From: Lautropia sp. SCN 69-89
GTDB taxonomy: Bacteria; Pseudomonadota; Gammaproteobacteria; Burkholderiales; Burkholderiaceae_E
Direction: 5' to 3'
Length of the DNA stretch: 40,562 bases
Assembly: GCA_001724855.1 (NCBI GenBank)
Contig: MEED01000029.1
Coordinates: forward strand, 1 to 40,562
Shown: piece by piece, positions 23,614-33,250 of the stretch
Numbering within the stretch: the stretch's first letter is position 1
Layout: each line of letters opens with the position of its first letter
Program-made: the position numbers and the translations under genes
The notes under the pieces: generated by a model
Databases searched by the model: none
What the model was told of the DNA's origin: nothing
What the model saw: only the letters and a program-made list of their open reading frames with translations

Positions 23614-24545
23614 GCCTGCGTGTAGCGGCGCGCGACTTCTTCGCGATCGATGCGATGGTTCTGCGCCCCCTGGTGCTCGATCTTGATCGCGCCCATCACG
23701 CTGCCCAGTCGCGCGGCGTCGACCCAGTTCGCGCCGTCCGCGAGCGCATACAGCAGTCCCCCGCGATACGCGTCCCCGCAGCCGGTCGGGTCGACCGCGC
23801 GCGAGATCGCCGCCGGCGCGACTTCGGTCATGCGCCCCGGCTCGTAGACGCGCGAGCCGTGCGCACCGCGCGTGACGATCAGCGCCTGCACGTGCTCGGC
23901 GATCTGCGGCTCGGTCCAGCCCGTGCGCTCGACGAGCAGCGACGCCTCGTAGTCGTTGACCGCGACCGCGGCGGCGGCGGAAATGAAGCCGCGCAGCGCC
24001 TCGCCGTCGAACATCGGCAGTCCCTGGCCCGGATCGAAGATCCAGGGCACGCCGGCTTCGGCGAACTCGCACGCATGCTGCAACATCGCGTCGCGGCCGT
24101 TCGGGGCGACGATGCCGAAGGCGGCCGGCTCGCCGGCGCGTTGCGCGCTCGCCGCCGACACCGCATGTGCGTCGCTCATCGCTCCCGGATGGAAGGCGAT
24201 GATCTGGTTGTCCGAGAGGTCGGTCGTGATGAACGCCTGCGCGGTGTAGTGCTCGTCGAGCCGACGCACCTGCGAGACGTCGATGCCCAGCGTGCCCAGT
24301 CGCGCCAGGTAGTCGTCGCCGTCGCGGCCGATCGTGGCGAGCACGACCGCGTTGCCGCCCAGTCCGTTCAGGTTGTACGCGATGTTGGCGGCGCATCCGC
24401 CGTATTCGCGCTTGAGCTTCGGCGCCAGGAAGGCGACGTTGAGCATGTGCACCCGGTCGGGCAGGATGTGATCCTTGAAGTGGCCTTCGAACACCATGAT
24501 CGTGTCGTAGGCGACCGAACCGCTGATCAGCACGCGTCGTGACAT
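23592..24545 (-). CDS. PfkB/ribokinase-family sugar or nucleoside kinase
   Basis: Cytosolic ATP-dependent kinase of 317 residues. N-terminal substrate motif GGCAANIAYNLNGLGG, and the C-terminal anion-hole/catalytic motif DPTGCGDAYRGG with the base Asp258. Closest in feel to the adenosine-kinase-like proteins of betaproteobacteria (ISGSVAYDTIMVFEG start, DHIL segment), but the substrate cannot be fixed from sequence. ATG 24545 is followed directly by this N-terminus; a longer open frame runs into the neighbouring DUF3426 gene. Its end overlaps the yggU-like gene by 22 bases, tail to tail. It lies 14 bases after the DUF3426 gene, at the end of the aroQ-accBC-prmA run. Confidence 0.9.
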   Translation of the reverse strand: MSRRVLISGSVAYDTIMVFEGHFKDHILPDRVHMLNVAFLAPKLKREYGGCAANIAYNLNGLGGNAVVLATIGRDGDDYLARLGTLGIDVSQVRRLDEHYTAQAFITTDLSDNQIIAFHPGAMSDAHAVSAASAQRAGEPAAFGIVAPNGRDAMLQHACEFAEAGVPWIFDPGQGLPMFDGEALRGFISAAAAVAVNDYEASLLVERTGWTEPQIAEHVQALIVTRGAHGSRVYEPGRMTEVAPAAISRAVDPTGCGDAYRGGLLYALADGANWVDAARLGSVMGAIKIEHQGAQNHRIDREEVARRYTQAYGRAPW

Positions 24546-24559
24546 CGTGACTCCCGGAA

Positions 24560-25855
24560 TCAAGGGTAGAAGAGGACGACCGAGTAGCCGGCCGGCTGCA
24601 GGTCGTCGGCCTCGAGTGCGAGCCGCACCGGCCATTCCGCGCGCGGCGGCAACCCTTCGCCACCGCGCGATTCGCGCAGGTAGTCGTCGGGGCCGAGCAC
24701 CTTGCGAACCAGCACGCGATTGCCTGCATCGGTGAGCGTGAGCTGCATCGACGGCCACTGCACGCCGTAGTCGGCGCGGTTGCGCAGCAGTGCCGACATC
24801 GCCAGCACGCCCGGAGTGCCCGAGGCCCGCAACTCGAACGACTCGATCGTGAGCGAGCCGAGGTCGCGCGGCAGGCCGATCTCCAGTCCGAAGGGCGCCA
24901 GCACCGTCGACAGCGCCGGCGCGACGGCCGGCACGCGCGCCGCGATCATCGAGCGTTCGGCGATCGTCCACTGCGCGCCCAGCAGCAGCGCCAGCAGCGC
25001 CGCGATGGCCAGTGCGAGCGGGCCGTGCCGGTCGACGAAACCGATTCCGCGGCGAGCCGAAGAGAAATAGTCGATCGCCGATTCGTCCTCGACTTCGTCC
25101 GGCATGGCGTCGGACGCGGCGAGGGTCGCTGTCGCGGTGCTCGGGGCAGCGTGGCGAACCCGCAGGCGATCGTGCTCGGTGTCTGCGGCGTCGATCTCGG
25201 CGAACCCGTCCGGCGTCGTCGCGGTGAGCGATTCGACCTGTTCGCGCTCGCCCTGTACCGGTTCCACCGTTCCCGACCCCCATGCGACGATCGCATCGGC
25301 GGTGCTGCCGGTCTCCTCGAACGGACCTTCGCCCATGCCGGCGACCGTGCCCTCGCCGGCTTCGAATCCGGTCGGCGGCGGCGATTCCAGCGGCGTCGTC
25401 GGCGGGAGCCGATCGGCGTGGAGATCGACCTCGGCAGTTCCGGCACCCGGGCCATTCGCGTCGGCCCTGGATTCGACGGTCGCGGATTCATTTGCAGCGG
25501 CGTAGCCCGCGGCTGCATCGGGCGACTCCGCTTCGGGCGTCGGCGGCGGGGGCATCCCTGCATCGTGCGTTCGCGGCGGCGACGGCATCCCTGCCTCGGG
25601 CGCGACGGGTGGCGTGGCCAGGATCGTCTCGGGCAGGAAGAAGGCGGTCTGCAAGCTTTCGCCGGCACCCTGCATCGTCGCGGCGGCGGCGTCGGGCCGC
25701 GCCTGCTTCGATTCGTCGACGTAGCGCAGGAAGTCGATTCCCGAGAACACGTGCTGGCAGGCGCCGCAGCGCACCAGGCCGCGGCGCAGCTTCAGCTGGT
25801 CGGGGACCACCTTGAAGCTGGTCTTGCACTGGGGGCAGGTGGTCGCGAGGGCCAT
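24560..25855 (-). CDS. MJ0042-type zinc-ribbon / DUF3426 membrane protein
   Basis: Protein of 431 residues. The N-terminal zinc ribbon has Cys7-x-x-Cys10 and Cys30-x-x-Cys33 (TTCPQCKTSF, VRCGACQHVF). A long acidic, Pro/Ala-rich low-complexity linker follows (about 50-270). One membrane helix (about 278-296, LALAIAALLALLLGAQW) leads to a C-terminal DUF3426 domain with SFELRASGTPGVLAMSALLRN. Probably anchored with the ribbon in the cytoplasm. Function unknown; the family commonly sits next to prmA and accBC in betaproteobacteria, as here. The linker is longer than I would expect, about half of the protein. Confidence 0.88.
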   Translation of the reverse strand: MALATTCPQCKTSFKVVPDQLKLRRGLVRCGACQHVFSGIDFLRYVDESKQARPDAAAATMQGAGESLQTAFFLPETILATPPVAPEAGMPSPPRTHDAGMPPPPTPEAESPDAAAGYAAANESATVESRADANGPGAGTAEVDLHADRLPPTTPLESPPPTGFEAGEGTVAGMGEGPFEETGSTADAIVAWGSGTVEPVQGEREQVESLTATTPDGFAEIDAADTEHDRLRVRHAAPSTATATLAASDAMPDEVEDESAIDYFSSARRGIGFVDRHGPLALAIAALLALLLGAQWTIAERSMIAARVPAVAPALSTVLAPFGLEIGLPRDLGSLTIESFELRASGTPGVLAMSALLRNRADYGVQWPSMQLTLTDAGNRVLVRKVLGPDDYLRESRGGEGLPPRAEWPVRLALEADDLQPAGYSVVLFYP

Positions 25856-25909
25856 CGATCTCGGTGTCTCAGCGGGTCGTTCGCGCGATGCTCGCGCGCC
25901 CGGCTCCGA

Positions 25910-26833
25910 TCATGACCGGCGCACTCCTGCGAGACAAGTCCAGCCTTCGAGCGAGCGCCAGGCTTGCAGCGCAATGGCCGGGTAGCAGGCGGCGATTTCC
26001 CGAGCCTGGCGATCGAGCAGGCCGGCGAGCACCAGCCGTCCGCCCGGGGCGACCAGCGCGCAGAGCAGCGGCGCGAGGATGCGCAGCGGGTTGGCGAGGA
26101 TGTTCGCGACCACCACGTCCGCGGGTTCGGGCTGCGAATCGCCGGTTGCGCGGATGTCCAGTTTCACCGCGTTGACGGCGGCGTTGCGCCGCGCGCTCTC
26201 GAGCGCCTGCGGGTCGATGTCGATCGCGCAGACGCTGGCCGCGCCGAGCCGTGCGGCCGCGATCGCCAGGATGCCCGAGCCGCAGCCGTAGTCGATCACG
26301 CGCTCGCCGCCGCGCAGATGCTCGTCGAGCCATTCCAGGCAGAGCCGGGTCGTCGGATGGCTGCCGGTGCCGAACGCGAGGCCCGGGTCGAGCACGATTG
26401 CGTGCCGGCCATCGACCGACGGCGGCGCCGCTGCGCCAGCGTCGTGCCCCCCGGGCAGGTGCCAGGACGGCGTGATCCAGAGCCTGCGCCCTACCGGGAT
26501 CGGAGCGAATTGCGATTGCGTGGCCTGTACCCAGTCCTGGTCGGGCACCTCGCGCAGATCGAAGGCGGCTGGAGCCGGGCGCGCGCAGATCGCTGCGGCG
26601 CGCGCGAGCAGCGCGGGCGCGTCGGTGTCCGCAGCCACCAGCGCGGCCAGTCGCGTGCGTTGCCAGCCGCTGGCCGGCGCCGGCTCGCCGGGTTCGCCGA
26701 ACAACGCCGCCTCGTCGCCCGAATCGGCGTCGGCGTCCTCGGCCTGAACCGAGGCGGCGCCGGCCTCGAGCAGCGCGTCGGACCACGCGTCGACCGCGTC
26801 GCGCTCGACGACGAAGACGATCTCCGACCACAT
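25910..26833 (-). CDS. prmA: Ribosomal protein L11 methyltransferase PrmA
   Basis: SAM-dependent methyltransferase, 307 residues, that trimethylates ribosomal protein L11. The family motif GLAFGTGSHPTT (151-162) and SAM-binding VIDYGCGSGILAIAAARLGA (179-198) are clear, with DIDPQALESARRN for the ribose contact and NILANPL at the catalytic NPPY-like position. N-terminal L11-recognition domain begins WSEIVFVVERDAVDAWSDAL. An acidic/low-complexity patch (30-58) is the only unusual part. It lies 27 bases after accC on the same strand, part of the aroQ-accB-accC-prmA run. Confidence 0.95.
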   Translation of the reverse strand: MWSEIVFVVERDAVDAWSDALLEAGAASVQAEDADADSGDEAALFGEPGEPAPASGWQRTRLAALVAADTDAPALLARAAAICARPAPAAFDLREVPDQDWVQATQSQFAPIPVGRRLWITPSWHLPGGHDAGAAAPPSVDGRHAIVLDPGLAFGTGSHPTTRLCLEWLDEHLRGGERVIDYGCGSGILAIAAARLGAASVCAIDIDPQALESARRNAAVNAVKLDIRATGDSQPEPADVVVANILANPLRILAPLLCALVAPGGRLVLAGLLDRQAREIAACYPAIALQAWRSLEGWTCLAGVRRS

Positions 26834-26860
26834 GGGAGCTTCGCGTTGCGCCGCTGCGGC

Positions 26861-28210
26861 TCAGGTGCCGCGCAGCGCGAGCTTCTGTTCGAGGTAGTGG
26901 ATCGAGGTGCCGCCGGTCACGAAGCGGGCATCGGCCAGCAATTCCCGATGCAGCGCCAGGTTCGTCTGGATGCCCTCGACCGCCATCTCGGAGAGAGCGA
27001 TCCGCATGCGCCGGATCGCCTGCTCGCGGGTGTCGCCATAGGCGAGAACCTTGGCGATCATCGAATCGTAGTTCGGCGGCACGAAGTAGTTCGTGTAGGC
27101 GTGCGAATCGACGCGGATCCCAGGGCCGCCGGGCGGGTGCCAATGGGTGATGCGCCCCGGCGAAGGGGTGAACTTGTACGGATCCTCGGCGTTGATCCGG
27201 CACTCGATCGCATGGCCCTTCAGCGCGATGTCGCGCTGGCGGAAGCGCAGCTTCTCGCCGGCGGCGATGCGGATCTGCTCCTGGACGATGTCGATGCCGG
27301 TGATCAGTTCGGTGACCGGGTGCTCGACCTGCACCCGCGTGTTCATCTCGATGAAGTAGAACTCGCCGTTCTCGTACAGGAACTCGAAGGTGCCGGCGCC
27401 GCGGTAGCCGATCTTGCGGCACGCTTCGGCGCAGCGCGACCCGATGCGCTCGAGCTGGCGCCGCGCGATGCCGGGGGCCGGGCCTTCCTCGATGATCTTC
27501 TGGTGGCGCCGCTGCATCGAGCAGTCGCGCTCGCCCAGGTAGACCGCATTGCGGTACTCGTCGGCGAGCACCTGGATCTCGATGTGGCGCGGGTTCTCCA
27601 GGAACTTCTCGAGATAGACCGACGCGTTGTTGAACGCGGCCTTCGCCTCGGTGCGGGTCATCGTCACTGCGTTGAGCAGCGCCGCCTCGGTGTGCACCAC
27701 GCGCATGCCGCGCCCGCCGCCGCCACCGGCCGCCTTGATGATCACCGGATAGCCGATGGTGCGCGCGATGCGCAGCACCTCCTTCGGGTCTTCCGGCAGC
27801 GCGCCCTCGGAGCCCGGCACCACCGGCACGCCGGTCTTGGTCATCGCCTCCTTGGCCGACACCTTGTCGCCCATCAGGCGGATCGACTCGGGGCGCGGGC
27901 CGATGAAGACGAAGCCGCTCTTCTCGACACGCTCGGCGAAATCGGCGTTCTCGGACAGGAAACCGTAGCCGGGGTGGATCGCCTCGGCGTCGCTGACCTC
28001 GGCCGCGCTGATGATCGCCGGCACGTTCAGGTAGCTGTCGCGCGACGGTGGCGGGCCGATGCACACCGACTCGTCGGCCAGCTTCACGTACTTGGCCTCG
28101 GTGTCGGCCTGGGAATGCACGACCACCGTCTTGATGCCGAGCTCGCGGCAGGCGCGCTGGATGCGCAGCGCAATCTCGCCGCGGTTGGCGATCAGCAGCT
28201 TTTCGAACAT
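26861..28210 (-). CDS. accC: Acetyl-CoA carboxylase biotin carboxylase subunit
   Basis: ATP-grasp enzyme, 449 residues, that carboxylates the biotin of AccB in the first step of fatty-acid synthesis. Visible motifs: N-terminal [21 protein letters not shown], glycine-rich ATP lid [28 protein letters not shown], and the catalytic [14 protein letters not shown], followed by [12 protein letters not shown]. Length is standard. ATG 28210 lies one base past the accB stop, so the two are co-translated, as in most bacteria. Confidence 0.98.
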   Translation of the reverse strand: MFEKLLIANRGEIALRIQRACRELGIKTVVVHSQADTEAKYVKLADESVCIGPPPSRDSYLNVPAIISAAEVSDAEAIHPGYGFLSENADFAERVEKSGFVFIGPRPESIRLMGDKVSAKEAMTKTGVPVVPGSEGALPEDPKEVLRIARTIGYPVIIKAAGGGGGRGMRVVHTEAALLNAVTMTRTEAKAAFNNASVYLEKFLENPRHIEIQVLADEYRNAVYLGERDCSMQRRHQKIIEEGPAPGIARRQLERIGSRCAEACRKIGYRGAGTFEFLYENGEFYFIEMNTRVQVEHPVTELITGIDIVQEQIRIAAGEKLRFRQRDIALKGHAIECRINAEDPYKFTPSPGRITHWHPPGGPGIRVDSHAYTNYFVPPNYDSMIAKVLAYGDTREQAIRRMRIALSEMAVEGIQTNLALHRELLADARFVTGGTSIHYLEQKLALRGT

Positions 28211-28211
28211 G

Positions 28212-28673
<462 letters not shown>

Positions 28674-28678
28674 GGCAA

Positions 28679-29164
28679 TCAGCCTTGTTTCGAAGAGCGT
28701 CGCCCGGCCGGGGCAGCCGCGTCGCCCTGAAGCGACTCGATGGCGGCCTGCACAGCGAGGCGGTAGCCGGTCGCGCCCAGGCCGACGATGACGCCGGCAG
28801 CCAGGTCGGACAGGTACGAGTGGTGCCGGAACGGTTCCCGGCGATGGATGTTCGACAGGTGCACCTCGATGAACGGCACACCCGTCGCCGCCAGCGCGTC
28901 GCGCAGCGCCACGCTGGTGTGGGTGAATGCGGCCGGATTGATCACGATGAAATCGACGCCCGCGGCGCGTGCCGACTGGATCCGGTCGACGAGCGCACCC
29001 TCGTGATTCGACTGGAAGCTCTCCAGCCGGCAGCCGGCGGCTTTTGCCGTCGCGGCGAGGCTCGCGTCGATCTGCTTCAGTGTGGTCGCACCGTAGATCG
29101 CGGGCTCGCGCTCGCCGAGCAGGTTCAGGTTCGGGCCGTGGATGACCCAGAGCAATCTCGACAT
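28679..29164 (-). CDS. aroQ: Type II 3-dehydroquinate dehydratase
   Basis: Third enzyme of the shikimate pathway, 161 residues, a dodecameric type II dehydroquinase. Active-site loop [14 protein letters not shown] with the catalytic Arg19 and Tyr24, then [33 protein letters not shown], and the catalytic His in [14 protein letters not shown] 29164 gives this canonical N-terminus; the open frame extends upstream but without family sequence. No good ribosome-binding site is seen. First gene of the minus-strand aroQ-accB-accC-prmA-DUF3426-pfkB series. aroE (36143) is also in the window. Confidence 0.96.
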   Translation of the reverse strand: MSRLLWVIHGPNLNLLGEREPAIYGATTLKQIDASLAATAKAAGCRLESFQSNHEGALVDRIQSARAAGVDFIVINPAAFTHTSVALRDALAATGVPFIEVHLSNIHRREPFRHHSYLSDLAAGVIVGLGATGYRLAVQAAIESLQGDAAAPAGRRSSKQG

Positions 29165-29204
29165 CGTCAGGTTAGTGGCAATTAGGCGAACTTGGGCGAA
29201 ATTG

Positions 29205-29240
29205 TGCGCCTTTATACGCCTGTTCCGTGAGGAACGCCAG
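29205..29240 (-). promoter_or_regulatory. Candidate promoter of the aroQ-accBC run
   Basis: On the minus strand, TATAAA (29216 down to 29211) in a GCGTATAAAGG context resembles a -10 box, about 50 bases before aroQ ATG. The -35 is weak (TGGCGT at 29239-29234, 17-base spacer). A small GTTCC-GTGA-GGAAC hairpin (29222-29235) lies in the spacer. Confidence 0.35.
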
Positions 29241-29265
29241 AATTTTCGCGCCGCGAGGTCGCGCC

Positions 29266-29793
29266 TCAGAGGACGCGCTCGATGGCTTGCCGGAGATCGG
29301 CGGTCTTGAAGCGCCCGAGCGTTCGCCATGTGACGCTGCCGTCACGGGCCAGAACGACGGTGAAGGGAAGGGCGCCCGCAGTGTTGCCCAGCCGGCGTAC
29401 CAGTTCGAGCCCGCTGTTGCCGGCAACGACCAAAGGATACCGCATCGGGGTCTTGCGTGAAAATTGCCCGATGTTGGACGCGGAATCGATGCCGATGCCG
29501 ATGACCTGCAATCCGCGGCTGCGGAACTCGTCGCCGATGTCCGACAACTCCGGCATTTCTTCCACGCACGGTGGGCACCAGGTCGCCCAGAAGTTCACCA
29601 CCGTGGGCTGGCGGCGCAGCGTGGCGAGTGCCACTGGGCGGCCTTCCGAGTCGGGCAGCGTGAGCCCGTAGAGCAGTTCGATCGCCTCGCTGTCGGCGTC
29701 GCCGATCGCGTAGCGGCGCGAGGCCACCCAGGCGCCGAAGCCGCCGAAGCCCAGCGCAAACGCCCCCAGTGCGAGCCAGCGCCTGCGGTTCAT
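29266..29793 (-). CDS. TlpA/ResA-like thiol:disulfide oxidoreductase
   Basis: Membrane-anchored periplasmic thioredoxin-fold protein, 175 residues. An N-terminal anchor ([20 protein letters not shown]) is followed by an AhpC/TSA-Redoxin domain with the redox motif Cys73-Pro-Pro-Cys76 ([17 protein letters not shown]) and the cis-Pro segment [12 protein letters not shown]. Such proteins reduce disulfides, for example in cytochrome c maturation. ATG 29793 begins the anchor and overlaps the preceding gene's stop (ATGA), indicating coupling. The partner substrate cannot be inferred. Confidence 0.92.
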   Translation of the reverse strand: MNRRRWLALGAFALGFGGFGAWVASRRYAIGDADSEAIELLYGLTLPDSEGRPVALATLRRQPTVVNFWATWCPPCVEEMPELSDIGDEFRSRGLQVIGIGIDSASNIGQFSRKTPMRYPLVVAGNSGLELVRRLGNTAGALPFTVVLARDGSVTWRTLGRFKTADLRQAIERVL

Positions 29794-30377
29794 GCGTGCG
29801 CGAGCCGTTCGAGCAGCGCCTTGCGGTCGCCGCGCTCCGCGCCGGCCGGTCCGCCGCGCAGCGCGCCGCGCAGGTCGTCGTGCCCGTACAGCGACAGCAG
29901 CACCGGTGCGTCGTCGAGATAGAAGCCGATCGCCTCGATCTCGGCGCCGCTGCGGAAATGCGGCACCGTCGATACTTCGAAGTCGACCCCCTCGTTCAGC
30001 AACTCGATCTCCACGTCCTTGGGATTGTCGTGGAACAGCTGCAGATGGATCGGCGCGTGCTCGGTGACGATGCCCTTCCAGACCGCCCCGGTGAGGTAGG
30101 GGTGGAAGGCCTGCAGCCGCTGCATCAGCGCCGCCGCGGTGCGCCGCCTTTGCACGACCCGCTGTGCATGATCGGCGTCGAACAGCTCGAGGTGTTCGCG
30201 CAACGCGGCGTCGATCTCGTCGTTGTCGGGGATCGAGCCCTTGGGCGCCGGGCGGTCGCCGAGCACCTGGCGCAGCGCCTTCTTCTTGGCGCCGACGTAA
30301 TCGAGGCCGGAGTCGGCGATCAGCCGGGCAGCGGCGGCCGCGAGCTCGAGCCGCAGGGGGTCGGGAGCTTCGTGCAT
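29790..30377 (-). CDS. Conserved hypothetical protein next to mpl
   Basis: Soluble protein of 195 residues with no motif I can name. The N-terminus (RLELAAAAARLIADSGLDYVGAKKKAL) is helical. The middle has a basic segment (AQRVVQRRRTAAALMQRL). The C-terminal half reads LTGAVWKGIVTEHAPIHLQLFHDNPKDVEIELLNEG, which recalls a nucleotidyltransferase-like fold (acid pair in DVEIELL), but that is only an impression. I recall homologues beside mpl in Burkholderiales sometimes labelled as muramate ligases by neighbour transfer, which this sequence does not support: no P-loop is present. Divergent from mpl with 35 bases between starts, and overlapping the redoxin gene by four bases. Confidence 0.75.
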   Translation of the reverse strand: MHEAPDPLRLELAAAAARLIADSGLDYVGAKKKALRQVLGDRPAPKGSIPDNDEIDAALREHLELFDADHAQRVVQRRRTAAALMQRLQAFHPYLTGAVWKGIVTEHAPIHLQLFHDNPKDVEIELLNEGVDFEVSTVPHFRSGAEIEAIGFYLDDAPVLLSLYGHDDLRGALRGGPAGAERGDRKALLERLAHA

Positions 30378-30412
30378 GTCTGTAGAATCCGTGGCTCGCC
30401 ATTATCGCTCCG

Positions 30413-31774
30413 ATGCACATCCATATCCTCGGCATCTGCGGCACCTTCATGGGCGGCATCGCCGCGATCGCCACCCAGGCCGGCCACCGCGTCACCGGCT
30501 GCGACGCCAATGTCTACCCGCCGATGAGCGACCAGCTGCGCTCGCTCGGCATCGAGCTGGTCGAGGGTTTCGACGCGTCGCAGCTGGCGATCCGCCCCGA
30601 CCTCTGGGTGGTGGGCAACGTCGTCTCGCGCGGCAACCCGCTGATCGAGGCGATCCTCGATGCTCGCGAGCCCTACACTTCCGGCCCGCAATGGCTCGCC
30701 GAGCAGGTTCTGCGCGGAAAGTGGGTGCTCGCAGTCGCTGGAACCCACGGCAAGACGACCACCGCGTCGATGCTGGCCTGGATCCTCGAGGCAGCGGGGC
30801 GTGAACCGGGATTCCTGATCGGCGGCGTGCCGGTGAACTTCCCGGTGTCGGCCCGGCTGGGCGCGAGCGAGTTGTTCGTGATCGAGGCCGACGAATACGA
30901 CACCGCGTTCTTCGACAAGCGCTCGAAGTTCGTGCACTACCGGCCGCGCACTGCGGTGCTGAACAACCTCGAGTTCGATCACGCCGACATCTTCCCCGAC
31001 CTCGCTGCGATCGAGACCCAATTTCATCATCTGGTGCGCACCGTGCCGCGCAACGGCCGGCTCTTGGTCAACGCGGCCGAACCTGCGCTGGAGCGCGTGC
31101 TGGCGCGAGGGCTGTGGAGCGAGCGCGAGGATTTCCTGTCGCCGCAGGGCTGGTGGCTCGACCGGATCGAAGAACGGCCGGAGGCGACTTCGTTCGACGT
31201 GCGCTTCGGCGAGCGGCATTTCGGTCGATGCAGCCTCGCCCTGCCAGGCGCACACAGTCGGGCCAATGCGCTCGCGGCGATCGCCGCCGCGCGTCACGCG
31301 GGCGTCGAGCCGGCGCGTGCCATCGAGGCGCTGGCCGGATTCGGCGGGGTGCGCCGCCGGCTCGAATGGCGGGGCCGCGCGGGCGGCGTCGCGGTGATCG
31401 ACGACTTCGCCCACCATCCGACTGCGATCGCGACCACGCTGGCGGGCCTTCGCGAACGCCTGGGGCCGTCGGCGCGCATTCTGGCGGTGCTCGAGCCGCG
31501 TTCGAACACGATGAAGCTGGGCACGATGGCGGCGCAGTTGCCGGCCAGCCTGGCCGCGGCCGACCAGGTGTTCTGCTACAGCGGCGGGCTGGGCTGGGAC
31601 GTCGCAGCCGCGCTGGCACCGCTCGGCGCGCGGGCGTTGGTCGAGCCCGATTTCGAGCGGCTGGTCGCGGCCGTCGTCGCGGCGGCGCGGTCGGGCGACA
31701 CGATCCTGGTGATGAGCAACGGCGGCTTCGGCGGCATCCACCAGCGCCTGCTCGACGCGCTGGCGGGGCGCTGA
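30413..31774 (+). CDS. mpl: UDP-N-acetylmuramate:L-Ala-gamma-D-Glu-meso-DAP ligase
   Basis: Mur-ligase family enzyme, 453 residues, that joins recycled tripeptide to UDP-MurNAc. N-terminal Rossmann start IHILGICGTFMGGIAAIA with GCDANVYPPMSDQL, central ATP-binding loop AGTHGKTTT (109-117), and FVIEADEYDTAFFDKRSKF, distinctive for Mpl as against MurC. C-terminal domain has VIDDFAHHPTAIATTL and LEPRSNTMKLG. Start ATG 30413 is 35 bases from the divergent gene. Functionally downstream of AmpD (15483): AmpD frees the peptide that Mpl reuses. Confidence 0.96.
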   Translation: MHIHILGICGTFMGGIAAIATQAGHRVTGCDANVYPPMSDQLRSLGIELVEGFDASQLAIRPDLWVVGNVVSRGNPLIEAILDAREPYTSGPQWLAEQVLRGKWVLAVAGTHGKTTTASMLAWILEAAGREPGFLIGGVPVNFPVSARLGASELFVIEADEYDTAFFDKRSKFVHYRPRTAVLNNLEFDHADIFPDLAAIETQFHHLVRTVPRNGRLLVNAAEPALERVLARGLWSEREDFLSPQGWWLDRIEERPEATSFDVRFGERHFGRCSLALPGAHSRANALAAIAAARHAGVEPARAIEALAGFGGVRRRLEWRGRAGGVAVIDDFAHHPTAIATTLAGLRERLGPSARILAVLEPRSNTMKLGTMAAQLPASLAAADQVFCYSGGLGWDVAAALAPLGARALVEPDFERLVAAVVAAARSGDTILVMSNGGFGGIHQRLLDALAGR

Positions 31775-31775
31775 G

Positions 31776-32399
31776 ATGCGCGCGAGCGCGCCGCAGCGCC
31801 TCGTCTATCTTCACGGGTTTCGCTCGTCGCCGCGGTCGTTCAAGGCGCGGCTGCTCGCGGAGCGGCTCGCCGGGCTCGGGCTCGCCGAGCGCTTCGCCTG
31901 CCCGCAGTTGCCGGCCTCGCCGGCCGCTGCGGTCGACCTGATCCTGGACGAAATCGCGCCCGGGCCCGACGACACGCTGGTAGGCAGTTCGCTGGGCGGC
32001 CATTACGCGACCTGGCTCGCCGAGCGCAGCGGCTGCCGCGCGGTGCTGCTCAATCCGGCGGTCTTTCCTGCGCGCGACCTCGCCGCCCACACCGGCGCGC
32101 AGCGCATGTACCACAGCGACGACGAGTTCGTGTTCGAGCCGCGCTATCTCGACGAGCTGGCGCAGCTCGAGGTCGGCGCGCCGAGCCGCCTGCAGCGCTA
32201 CCTGCTGATCGCGGCAAAGGGCGACGAACTGCTCGACTGGCGCGAGATGGTCGCGAAGTACCGCGGCGCCCCGACGATCCTGCTCGAAGGCGGCGACCAC
32301 GGGCTGTCGGAGTTCGCCCCGCTCGTCGACCGCGTGCTGGCGTTCGCGGGCATGGTCGGCGGCCCAATCGATTCGAACCCTCCTGCGGAGCAGACATGA
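31776..32399 (+). CDS. YqiA/YcfP-like alpha/beta-hydrolase
   Basis: Small esterase-type hydrolase of 207 residues. N-terminal oxyanion segment [16 protein letters not shown], nucleophile elbow Gly70-Ser-Ser72-Leu-Gly ([15 protein letters not shown]), an acid in [10 protein letters not shown], and the catalytic His in [10 protein letters not shown]. Substrate unknown; YqiA has weak esterase activity on short acyl esters. ATG 31776 is one base past the mpl stop. Its stop overlaps the next start by four bases (ATGA), so mpl, this gene and the SDR gene are one operon. Confidence 0.91.
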   Translation: MRASAPQRLVYLHGFRSSPRSFKARLLAERLAGLGLAERFACPQLPASPAAAVDLILDEIAPGPDDTLVGSSLGGHYATWLAERSGCRAVLLNPAVFPARDLAAHTGAQRMYHSDDEFVFEPRYLDELAQLEVGAPSRLQRYLLIAAKGDELLDWREMVAKYRGAPTILLEGGDHGLSEFAPLVDRVLAFAGMVGGPIDSNPPAEQT

Positions 32400-33136
32400 G
32401 ACTGAAGGACAAGGTGGCGATCATCACCGGGGCGACCGGCGGGATCGGGATGGCGACGGCGCGCAAGTTCGCGCGCGAGGGCGCCCGCGTGGTGATCGCC
32501 GACCTCGACGCCGGTCGCGTCGAGGCTGCCCGCGCGGAGATCGCCGAAACGGGCGCGCACGCGCTGGGCGTGCAGCTCGACGTGACCGACGCAGCCAGCG
32601 TCGCGGCGATGGTCGACGCGGTGAAGACGGCCTGGGGCCGCATCGACTGCCTGCTGAACAACGCCGGCATCACGCAGGACGCCAGGCTGGTGAAGATGCG
32701 CGCCGAGCAGTTCGACCGCGTGATCGACGTGAACCTGAAGGGGGTGTTCCTGTGCACCCAGGCGGTCGCCGACACGATGATCGCGCAGGGCTCGGGCGTG
32801 ATCCTGAACGCCTCGTCGGTGGTGGGCCTGTACGGCAACTTCGGGCAGACGAACTATGCAGCCACCAAGGCGGGGCTGATCGGCTTCACCAAGACCTGGG
32901 CGCGCGAACTGGGCCCGAAGGGCGTGCGCGCGATCGCCGTGTGCCCGGGCTTCGTCGTTACGCCGATCCTCGACTCGATTCCGCCGGCGGTGATGCAGAA
33001 GATGGTCGAGAAAGTGCCGCTGGGCCGCCTCGGGCAGCCCGACGAGATCGCCAACGTCTACGCGTTCCTCGCTTCGGACGAGGCGTCCTACATCAACGGC
33101 GCGGTGATCGAGGTCTCGGGCGGGATCATGCTGTAG
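32396..33136 (+). CDS. FabG-like short-chain dehydrogenase/reductase
   Basis: NAD(P)H-dependent SDR of 246 residues, most like 3-oxoacyl-ACP reductases. Cofactor loop TGATGGIG (11-18), NNAG (88-91), catalytic Ser141, Tyr154 and Lys158 (NASSVVG, NYAATK), and [14 protein letters not shown] after the catalytic helix. It lacks the fab-cluster context (fabD, acpP, fabF), so it may be a paralogue used for another acyl chain, for example polyhydroxyalkanoate or beta-oxidation. ADLDAG after the second strand leaves NAD against NADP open. ATG 32396 overlaps the esterase stop. In the gene orders I remember for this block the esterase is followed directly by the RNB ribonuclease, so this gene looks inserted. 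Confidence 0.9.
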   Translation: MRLKDKVAIITGATGGIGMATARKFAREGARVVIADLDAGRVEAARAEIAETGAHALGVQLDVTDAASVAAMVDAVKTAWGRIDCLLNNAGITQDARLVKMRAEQFDRVIDVNLKGVFLCTQAVADTMIAQGSGVILNASSVVGLYGNFGQTNYAATKAGLIGFTKTWARELGPKGVRAIAVCPGFVVTPILDSIPPAVMQKMVEKVPLGRLGQPDEIANVYAFLASDEASYINGAVIEVSGGIML

Positions 33137-33182
33137 GGCCGGACGGTCCGAGCCGGGCGACCGGGCGCGCCGGCGAACCGGT

Positions 33183-33229
33183 CGGCCGGTGACCGGCCGG
33201 CGACGGACGCCCCGGCCGGCGGGCCGGCC
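33183..33229. repeat. Two GC-only palindromes between the SDR and ribonuclease genes
   Basis: CGGCCGGT-G-ACCGGCCG (33183-33199) and GGCCGGC-GG-GCCGGCC (33214-33229) lie 14 bases apart, just before the ribonuclease -10 box. They could form strong RNA hairpins ending the mpl-SDR transcript or stabilising its 3' end. There is no T-run. Confidence 0.5.
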
Positions 33230-33234
33230 GCCTC

Positions 33235-33240
33235 TATAAT
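33235..33240 (+). promoter_or_regulatory. Consensus -10 box very close to the RNB ribonuclease start
   Basis: TATAAT is a perfect -10 hexamer ending 10 bases before ATG 33251. The expected transcription start (33246-33248) would give a leader of only 3-5 bases. No ribosome-binding site is present in the gap. No clear -35 is seen in the GC-only sequence upstream. Confidence 0.5.
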
Positions 33241-33250
33241 CGATCGCCTG

